DNA of 10,740 nucleotides. It comes from Rubritepida sp. Its GTDB lineage: Bacteria > Pseudomonadota > Alphaproteobacteria > Acetobacterales > Acetobacteraceae. A model generated the notes under the pieces. That model ran no database searches. It was not told where the DNA came from and worked only from the letters and a program-made list of their open reading frames with translations. A program made the translations under genes and the position numbers. This document shows positions 5,602-10,740 of the stretch, in pieces. The stretch lies in assembly GCA_022843345.1 (NCBI GenBank), contig JALHNW010000035.1, forward strand, positions 1-10,740, read 5' to 3'. The number at the start of each line of letters is the position of its first letter. The first letter of the stretch is position 1.

Positions 5602-7805
5602 TCGTCGTCCCCGGCGAGGCTGTAGATCGTGGTGGGGCGTCCGCCCTTCGCGCCGGGTGTGCTGGCGGTAGCAACGATCATGCCTGCCGTCACCAGCGTG
5701 CGCAGCAATTCGGCGCGGTCGCGCTCGCCCAGCCGGAAGCGGCGGATGATTTCACGTTCGGTGCAGGGGCCGTGCTTGCGGATGACCTCCATCATGCGGT
5801 TCACCCGGCGCTCGTAATCGCTGTCCGCCACGTGGTGCTTCGCCTCCCGCAGCAGGGTGTCGATGCAGTGCTGCGCCAGGGCCCGGCCCCATGCCACGTC
5901 CCCGGCATCGATCACCGGGGCGGCCGGCGTGCGGCAGACGGCGCGCAGCAGGGCGAGTTTCATGGCATTCTCGGCCAGCCGGCCAGCGATGGCGGTCACG
6001 TAGGTGCCTTCCGCCTTGCGTTGCTGCGCGAGCTGGTCCTGGCGCATGGCGCGGCGGGCGGAGGTAGCCTCCGGCGTCTCCGGCACGGTGTAGGGCTGGG
6101 GTTCGGCCCCGGCCATCATCACCCCGGCCAGGTTGCCGCCATGGTCCGGCACACCGTCGGCGATGGCCTGGAGCGCGGCGAGCAGCTCGGGCGCCGGATC
6201 GCCAATCCCCGGCTCGCGTTCGTCGGGGTAGGAGCATGGCGAGACGAAGATCAGCAGCCGCGCCATCAGGCCGTCATGCATGGACGCGCCGGCGACGGCG
6301 TTCCAGAACTGGCCCGGGGTGGAAGTGCCGTAGAGGCAGGCGTGCGGCTGATGGATGTCCTCGCGCGGGCGGCCTGCCTTGGACTGGTCGGCGTACTCGA
6401 TGCCTTGCCAGGGAAGGTTCGCGGAGGAGTACAGTTCCTTGAGCATGGCGGCGATCTGGCGGCGGTGGGTGGAAGCCTTCTCGCCCAGCACGTCGCCCAG
6501 CCAATCCCCGAACTCGTCAATCTGGAATAGCATGGCGGGATGGCGAAGGAGCGCGGTGCGCAGCGCGGAGCCAGACGCCACATCGCTGCCGCCCAGGTAG
6601 CGCTCCAGCCCGGCGGCGAACAAGGCGCGCTTGATCTGCTTGCGGGCATGGTCTTTTCCCGCGCCGCTGTCGGCAATGCCGATGGCGTAGAGGTTGGTCC
6701 GCAGGTCGGTGGTGGTGCGGTAGCGGCGCCCAGCCAGCGCTCCCAGCATGGTGATGCCCGCGGCGAGCGCGAGAAAGGGCTGGGGGCTGATGGCGGTGGC
6801 GTCGCAGTGCTCTACGAAGAGGCGCAGCGCGCCGGGCACGTCCAGCAGAGCGGGCGCCACGGGAAGGACGGGGGGTGCAACGGGTGCCTTGGCGCGCGCT
6901 GCGAGCTTGGCCAGGAACGGCGCGGCGGGGTGTTCCTCGACCGGCTCGGGCACGCGGTCGGGCACATGGCGCGGCCGGCCCATGCCGTCGCTGAACGCGT
7001 TGCGCAGCGTCTTGAGCGCCGCCGGGTAGTCCTTGCACAGGTGCCTGATGTCGCCCAGCGCGGCCGAAAGGCCGGCGTAGGCGGTGCCCTGCTCCAGCTC
7101 TCCCGCAGTCACCAGCCCGCCGATGCTGAACGCCGCCTTGTTCAGGGTGGCGTGCTTGGCGCCCTGCCCGGCGGTGCGGATGGCGTGGCATTCCTCGTCC
7201 AGCGCCGCCAGCCCGTAGGCCGTGCCGCCATGATGGGAGGTGCGCGGCGCCGGCGTGGCGGGCGGGGCAGGCTGCGCGGGCTCGACCGCGGGCAGCAGGG
7301 CGGAAAGCAGCCAATCCGGGATGGGCGCGAGGGGGGCGTCGTCGGCGATGGCGTAGCCCGGCGAGGGCGGCACGATCACGTATCCGCCATCCCCGCGCAC
7401 GTCGATGCCGGGCGCGATCTTGGAGGCGGAGTTGCGGACTTTCTCACCCGGCCACAGGAAGCACAGGTGCAAGCCGCCGGAGCGCGTCTTGACCGTGCGG
7501 GTCTGCACCATGCGCGCGGTGTTGGCGTCGAGCCATGCCGCGCCCTGGGCGCCGTCCTTCACGTCCACGTCCACGACCACCACGCCCGAAGCCTCGCCGG
7601 TGGGCATGCCGATCATGGTGGCGGCGGGGTCGGCGAACATGCGGCGGATGATGGCAGGGTCGGCGGATGCGTCCTTGAAGCCGTGGCGGGTGAGCGGCTT
7701 CTTGTCGGCGTCGCAGGGGAAGACCGGCACGCGCAGCGCGATGGCTGCATCGGCCAGGCCCGGAGCGCCACGGCGCGCGATGTAGTCGTGGAAGCCAGGC
7801 ATCAT
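5598..7805 (-). CDS. Bifunctional primase-polymerase / DUF3987 helicase fusion
   Basis: A 735-residue phage replication protein that should make primers and unwind DNA. Residues about 10-170 form an archaeo-eukaryotic-type Prim-Pol domain: VVVVDVDVKDG (75-85) with catalytic Asp79 and Asp81, SGGLHLCF (109-116) with His113, and GIDVRGDGGYVIVPPS (133-148) with Asp135. Residues 218-280 form a helical linker (LNKAAFSIGGLVTAG ... AFSDGMGRPR) usual in phage primases. Residues about 340-660 form a DUF3987-type P-loop ATPase with Walker A GIADSGAGKD (376-385), Walker B LFQIDEF (426-432) and a HDGLMARLLIF segment (510-520) with an arginine-finger candidate at Arg516. The last 70 residues resemble a winged helix (CTEREIIRRFRL). 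The chosen start overlaps the previous stop as ATGA (7805-7802); a second ATG follows immediately. Confidence 0.92.
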   Translation of the reverse strand: MMPGFHDYIARRGAPGLADAAIALRVPVFPCDADKKPLTRHGFKDASADPAIIRRMFADPAATMIGMPTGEASGVVVVDVDVKDGAQGAAWLDANTARMVQTRTVKTRSGGLHLCFLWPGEKVRNSASKIAPGIDVRGDGGYVIVPPSPGYAIADDAPLAPIPDWLLSALLPAVEPAQPAPPATPAPRTSHHGGTAYGLAALDEECHAIRTAGQGAKHATLNKAAFSIGGLVTAGELEQGTAYAGLSAALGDIRHLCKDYPAALKTLRNAFSDGMGRPRHVPDRVPEPVEEHPAAPFLAKLAARAKAPVAPPVLPVAPALLDVPGALRLFVEHCDATAISPQPFLALAAGITMLGALAGRRYRTTTDLRTNLYAIGIADSGAGKDHARKQIKRALFAAGLERYLGGSDVASGSALRTALLRHPAMLFQIDEFGDWLGDVLGEKASTHRRQIAAMLKELYSSANLPWQGIEYADQSKAGRPREDIHQPHACLYGTSTPGQFWNAVAGASMHDGLMARLLIFVSPCSYPDEREPGIGDPAPELLAALQAIADGVPDHGGNLAGVMMAGAEPQPYTVPETPEATSARRAMRQDQLAQQRKAEGTYVTAIAGRLAENAMKLALLRAVCRTPAAPVIDAGDVAWGRALAQHCIDTLLREAKHHVADSDYERRVNRMMEVIRKHGPCTEREIIRRFRLGERDRAELLRTLVTAGMIVATASTPGAKGGRPTTIYSLAGDDE

Positions 7806-8101
7806 GGCGCCCGCACCTTGGCGGCACCCTGCGTGGCGAGGGCCTGCATGTCCATCAGCGCATCCACGTAGCCGCCGCAGACCGTCTCGATGAACGTCTG
7901 CCACTGGTCGGGCGTCCAGGTGGCGAAGTCGGTGGCGCCGATGCTTTCCACGTACTCGCCGCCGCGCTGGCCGGCGATGCTCATGGCGGCGATTTCCGCC
8001 GGGTTCGGATCGGTCAATGCGTGTCCCCCGTGATGGCTGACGCGCGTTCCAGGGAACGCGGCGGTGGTGGCGGCGACGATGGGATGGTCGTGCGTGCTCA
8101 T
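7802..8101 (-). CDS. Conserved-looking phage protein of unknown function, 99 aa
   Basis: A 99-residue protein joined to both neighbours by ATGA overlaps (8101-8098 with the helicase stop, 7805-7802 with the primase start). The N-terminal 35 residues look disordered (SHHGGHALTDPNPAE). The rest is helical with GGEYVESIGATDFATWTPDQ, then a W-x-x-F-I-E-x-V-C-G-G-Y-V-D-A-L signature. This resembles, from memory, the C-terminal part of phage proteins filed under DUF6511, whose function is unknown. Sandwiched between a helicase and a primase-helicase, it may be a replisome accessory or loader, which is inference by position. The single Cys and lack of a metal-binding set argue against a zinc finger. 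Its composition matches its neighbours, so it appears native to the operon. Confidence 0.75.
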   Translation of the reverse strand: MSTHDHPIVAATTAAFPGTRVSHHGGHALTDPNPAEIAAMSIAGQRGGEYVESIGATDFATWTPDQWQTFIETVCGGYVDALMDMQALATQGAAKVRAP

Positions 8102-9678
8102 GCGAAGCGGCTCGCCACGATTTCGGTGTACTGACCCACGGGCCTGATGCAGATGGCCGTGGGGGCGCGCAGCGTGCAGGACTGCGCCAGCCCATCGGCG
8201 GCGGTGACGGGGGGCGGCACGTCGCTGCGCCGCGCCCACCACTTCGCCGCCTTCTCGCGGGCATAGCCCGGATGCTGGAGGCACACCCATTCGGAGTAGG
8301 TGGCGATGCCGCAGCGATAGGTGACCCGCAGCGACGGCGGCTTGCCCGGCTTGGAATGGATGGCGTAGCTGACGCCTTCGACATCGATCCATTCCGGCCG
8401 GAGCTGCGATGACAGCAGCGCGTCGGTGGCGGCGACCTTGCCGATCTTGATCTCGGGCGGCGGGAACTCGTGCCCGCACTGGATGCAGGTGCGGCGCGAG
8501 GCGTGGTTGATGGTCTGGCAGTCCGGGCAGGTCTTGACCGGTGCCTCGCCGGGTTCCTCGCCTTTCTCCTTGCGCCGGCCGTCCACCGTGTCCACCGGCC
8601 CATGGCGGGCGGTGTTGCCGGCGAAGTCCAGCACGATGCAGTCCTCCTTCCCCGGCGCCAAGCGGGTGCCGCGTCCAACCATCTGCACGTAGAGGCCCAC
8701 GCTCTTGGTGGGGCGCAGCAGGGCGATCAGGTCGGTGCCCGGCGCGTCGAAGCCGGTGGTGAGCACGTTGGCGTTGGTCAGGCAGCGGATGCGCCCGGCC
8801 TTGAAGGCGGCGAGGAACTGATCGCGCTCGGCGGGGTTGGTGTCCCCCGTGACGGTTTCGGCGGTGATGCCGTGGCGGCGGATGGCGTCGCGCACGTGGC
8901 GGGCGTGGCCCACGCCGGAGCAGAACACCAGCCATGAGCCGCGCTCGGCGCCGTGTTGCACGATCTCTCCCACGGCGGCTTCGGTGATGTGGTCCTGGTC
9001 CACCGCCGCTTCGAGCTGGCCGGCGATGAACTCCCCGCCGCGGGTGCCCACGCCCGCCACGTCGAGCTGCGTGGCGGTGTGCTTGGGCACCACGGGGCAG
9101 AGGTATCCCTGCTCCACCATGTCGAGCATGGGGAGCTGGAAGGCGATGTCGGTGAAGATGCGGTCCTTGCCCTCATGGAGCAGGCCACTGTCCATGCGGT
9201 AGGGCGTGGCGGTGAAGCCCACCACCTTCACCGCGCCGCCGTTGATGCGCTGGAGGTCGGCCAGGAAGGCGCGGTACATGCTGCCATCCGTGCGGCTGAT
9301 GAGGTGCGCCTCGTCCACGATCACCAGGTCGCACCGCTGCACCTGCCCCGCGCGCTTGTGGATGGACTGGATGCCGGCGAAGAGGATCTGCGAATGCAGG
9401 TCACGGCGCGAAAGGCCGGCCGAGTAGATGCCGGCCGGCGCTTCGGGCCAGGTGCGCAGCAGGGCCATGAAGTTCTGCTGGATCAGCTCCTTCACGTGGG
9501 TGAGCATGAGGATGCGCGTCTCGGGATAGGCGCAGACGGCATCCCGCACGAAGCCAGCGATCACCACGCTCTTGCCGGTGCCCGTTGGCATGACGATCAG
9601 CGGGTTGCCGGTGCTGGCGCCGAAGTAGTCGTACAGCGCGTCGATGGCGTTCCGCTGGTAGGGGCGCAGCTCCATCAT
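8098..9678 (-). CDS. DEAD/DEAH-box superfamily 2 helicase with zinc-finger C-terminal region
   Basis: A 526-residue ATP-dependent helicase. Motifs run in order: LRPYQ (4-8, Q-like), PTGTGKS (31-37, Walker A), LTHVKELIQQN (59-69, Ia), VDEAH (121-125, Walker B), FTATP (155-159, III), TTGFDAPGTD (307-316, V) and QMVGRGTR (332-339, VI). After the second RecA-like domain comes a four-cysteine knuckle, CPDC (384-387) and CIQC (398-401). A C-terminal domain of about 100 residues follows, with SEWVCLQHPGYAREKAAKWW (462-481), a pattern seen in phage helicases of this class, from memory. It likely unwinds or remodels phage DNA during replication or recombination with the adjacent nuclease. Starts at 9678 or 9675 (ATGATG) both fit; 9678 overlaps the nuclease stop as ATGA. 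Upstream in-frame extension is rejected as low-quality sequence inside the nuclease gene. Confidence 0.95.
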   Translation of the reverse strand: MMELRPYQRNAIDALYDYFGASTGNPLIVMPTGTGKSVVIAGFVRDAVCAYPETRILMLTHVKELIQQNFMALLRTWPEAPAGIYSAGLSRRDLHSQILFAGIQSIHKRAGQVQRCDLVIVDEAHLISRTDGSMYRAFLADLQRINGGAVKVVGFTATPYRMDSGLLHEGKDRIFTDIAFQLPMLDMVEQGYLCPVVPKHTATQLDVAGVGTRGGEFIAGQLEAAVDQDHITEAAVGEIVQHGAERGSWLVFCSGVGHARHVRDAIRRHGITAETVTGDTNPAERDQFLAAFKAGRIRCLTNANVLTTGFDAPGTDLIALLRPTKSVGLYVQMVGRGTRLAPGKEDCIVLDFAGNTARHGPVDTVDGRRKEKGEEPGEAPVKTCPDCQTINHASRRTCIQCGHEFPPPEIKIGKVAATDALLSSQLRPEWIDVEGVSYAIHSKPGKPPSLRVTYRCGIATYSEWVCLQHPGYAREKAAKWWARRSDVPPPVTAADGLAQSCTLRAPTAICIRPVGQYTEIVASRFA

Positions 9679-10604
9679 GCCGGCACCCCGTCGCGCCATT
9701 CCGTGCCGTCGGGCAGGCGGTAGGACACCCAATCCTCGCCGGCATCCTCCTGCTCGCCCTGCACCAGGGCGGGGATGAAGAGGTGAGCGGCGCAGCCTTC
9801 GCCTTGCTGGCGACGGGACAGGGCGTGGAGGTGACGCTGGCAGGACCACCCGCCGTACGCGGCCGGGGAGGCGTGCAGGCAGGACCGGCAATGCCGCTCG
9901 GGGCGAGCGCCGCCGTGGCAGGCCTCGGCATGGTCGCAGAAGCGGCATTGCCACCATGCCGGATCGGCGCTGATGCGCTCAGGGGGCGAGGGAGCGGCGA
10001 TGATGCGCTCGGCCCTGGCCAGCAGGCGCATGCCGACCTCGGGATCGCGGCGCACCCGCTCGCCGTGCAGCTCGTCCGTGTCCTTGTTGACGGCGAGGTA
10101 GAAGGCGCGGGGGATGTCGGCGAGGTGCATGTACACCTGCATCTGCGCGAAGTGCTGCGGCTTGGATGCTTCCACGCCTTGCGATTTGAGCGCGGCGAAG
10201 GACTTGGCGGAATGCGTCTTGAACTCGCAGACGTGCCACGCCTTGGGCGCCTCGGGAAAGCCGATGGCCACGGCGTCCATGGAGCCGCCGAAGTGGCCCG
10301 AAGCGTCGCGCACGTTCCACTGACGCCCGGTGGCGGGGTCCACGTCCATGACGGTGACGCCGACGCGCCGGAGGTCTGCCACGAAACGCGCCTCGGCCAG
10401 GTTGCCGGTGTCGAACAGGCGCAGCAGGCGGCCGGTGTGGCGGGCACGGGTGGCCCAGCGCCAGGAATACCAGATGGCACGCGGGCACTCGCCGCCGATC
10501 AGGGAGGCGCCCAGGTGGTCGCGGAAGCCCGTCTCGGCCGCGGCTTCGTAGGCCGCGTAGATCGCGGCGACGGTCGCAGTGACGGGCTGGGGCAGCGGTG
10601 CCAT
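9675..10604 (-). CDS. PD-(D/E)XK nuclease with Cas4/AddB-like iron-sulfur cysteine pattern
   Basis: A 309-residue nuclease of the RecB/Cas4 kind. Visible catalytic core: Glu71 in TGNLAEARFVADL, Asp110 in FGGSMDAVAIG, Glu127-Phe-Lys129 in HVCEFKTHS, and Gln154 to Tyr158 in AQMQVYMHL (the QxxxY motif). Cys40 (GECPRAIWYS) together with Cys220, Cys223 and Cys229 (CRFCDHAEAC, spacing C-x2-C-x5-C) fits the 4Fe-4S cluster arrangement of Cas4, AddB and Dna2. A further set, Cys239, Cys242, Cys255, Cys271 and His274, may bind zinc. It probably trims or resects DNA with the coupled helicase. ATG at 10604 is chosen; a GTG at 10706 would add 34 unlike residues, run through a hairpin and overlap the previous gene. 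The ribosome site is weak (AGGA about 15 bases away). Confidence 0.9.
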   Translation of the reverse strand: MAPLPQPVTATVAAIYAAYEAAAETGFRDHLGASLIGGECPRAIWYSWRWATRARHTGRLLRLFDTGNLAEARFVADLRRVGVTVMDVDPATGRQWNVRDASGHFGGSMDAVAIGFPEAPKAWHVCEFKTHSAKSFAALKSQGVEASKPQHFAQMQVYMHLADIPRAFYLAVNKDTDELHGERVRRDPEVGMRLLARAERIIAAPSPPERISADPAWWQCRFCDHAEACHGGARPERHCRSCLHASPAAYGGWSCQRHLHALSRRQQGEGCAAHLFIPALVQGEQEDAGEDWVSYRLPDGTEWRDGVPA

Positions 10605-10687
10605 GGTGGCGGGGTTCTGTCCTGTTGGATGGGGCGGATGGCCCCGCGCGTCTGGCCTGGAAAACGAGGCGCGCGGGGCCGGCTGGC
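10605..10687 (-). other. 83-base gap with GC hairpin before the nuclease gene
   Basis: This is the only sizeable break inside the replication module. It contains the perfect 11-base inverted repeat described separately and a weak AGGA site, but no promoter-like pair of hexamers that I can see. It could be a control point between the gene that ends at 10688 and the nuclease. Confidence 0.5.
10640..10680. repeat. Perfect 11-base inverted repeat (GC hairpin)
   Basis: ggccccgcgcg at 10640-10650 is matched by its exact reverse complement cgcgcggggcc at 10670-10680, with a 19-base loop (10651-10669). In RNA this is a very stable stem. No run of T follows on the minus strand, so it does not look like a standard intrinsic terminator; attenuation, transcript protection or protein binding are possible. 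It lies wholly outside the nuclease when that gene starts at 10604. Confidence 0.65.
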
Positions 10688-10740
10688 TCAGGCGGTGCGC
10701 TTCCACGGCATGGAGGACGGCCGCGCGGCCGGGGCCGCCT
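10688..10740 (-). CDS. C-terminal end of an upstream gene, partial (cut by right edge)
   Basis: A frame open from the right edge ends in TGA at 10690-10688. The last 16 residues read AAPAARPSSMPWKRTA, an Ala/Pro-rich linker closing on a short basic end with Pro-Trp. Such tails occur on phage DNA-binding proteins that sit before nuclease and helicase genes (a DUF669-type protein is a guess), but sixteen residues cannot identify a family. High GC and good codon use support it as coding. Confidence 0.45.
   Translation of the reverse strand, partial: AAPAARPSSMPWKRTA

Noticed and set aside
6540..7871. A 443-codon open frame on the plus strand
   Set aside because: It is antisense to the primase-helicase fusion; it is Gly/Arg-rich with no recognisable domain.
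7806..8678. Longer start for the primase (291 extra residues)
   Set aside because: The extra sequence overlaps the 99-residue gene and the helicase in a low-complexity shifted frame; the ATGA junction at 7805 and the Prim-Pol N-terminus fix the start.
8953..9723. A 256-codon open frame on the plus strand
   Set aside because: It is antisense to the helicase, which has all SF2 motifs in order.
9401..10480. A 359-codon minus-strand frame over the nuclease
   Set aside because: It is a shifted reading of the nuclease and helicase genes, dominated by Ser/Pro/Arg; the correct frame has all catalytic motifs.
10605..10706. GTG start adding 34 residues to the nuclease
   Set aside because: The added part is Pro/Arg-rich, would read through a strong hairpin and overlap the upstream gene's end; homologues of this type begin near the chosen ATG.
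1..10740. tRNA genes, attachment sites, insertion sequences or a diversity-generating retroelement
   Set aside because: No cloverleaf, no core direct repeat pair, no transposase and no reverse transcriptase frame were seen; a Bbp19-like gene alone does not imply the BPP-1 retroelement.

Overview
The window reads as a stretch of phage or prophage genome from a GC-rich bacterium. Base composition is very GC-rich, and every convincing gene lies on the minus strand, so transcription runs from the right end of the window to the left. Gene content is that of a tailed phage of podovirus type: a T7-like head-tail connector (portal), a small protein resembling Bordetella phage Bbp19, a protein resembling the T7 gp13 family, and a terminase pair. 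Codon use and GC level fit an alphaproteobacterial host such as an Acetobacteraceae or rhizobial relative, but that is inference. No integrase, repressor, lysis or tail-fibre gene is in view, so the window alone does not show whether this is an integrated prophage or a free phage.

Right part, 10740 to about 5598, is a replication and recombination module. It holds the tail end of an unidentified gene (10688-10740), an 83-base gap with a strong GC hairpin, and then four genes. These are a PD-(D/E)XK nuclease with a Cas4/AddB-like cysteine pattern (9675-10604), a superfamily 2 helicase with a zinc-finger tail (8098-9678), a 99-residue protein of unknown function (7802-8101), and a 735-residue primase-helicase fusion (5598-7805). 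Successive genes overlap by exactly four bases (ATGA), a sign of one translationally coupled operon.

Centre, about 5211-5597, is the only long stretch without a convincing gene. It contains an AT-rich island (about 61% AT over 5401-5470) with 9-base tandem repeats, inverted copies of them, a strong dyad and a promoter-like sequence. It is the best candidate in the window for a replication origin or the late-gene control region. A 100-residue reading frame, ATGA-coupled to the primase, runs through it and may or may not be translated.

Left part, 5210 to 1, is the packaging and head module. In order it holds the small terminase, the large terminase, a 77-residue unknown, a gp13/GNAT-like protein, a 121-residue alanine-rich protein, the portal, a Bbp19-like protein, a 116-residue beta-rich protein, and a coiled-coil protein cut by the left edge. 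Genes touch or nearly touch throughout. The small terminase and the 77-residue gene share an identical 19-base ribosome-binding-site and start-codon block.

The likely logic is that nuclease, helicase and primase-helicase copy and recombine phage DNA, after which the terminase pair cuts and pumps it through the portal into heads built with the small downstream proteins. I see no wholly new defence or mobile system here. The most unusual parts are the central repeat locus, the duplicated initiation block and the conserved-looking small unknown genes.
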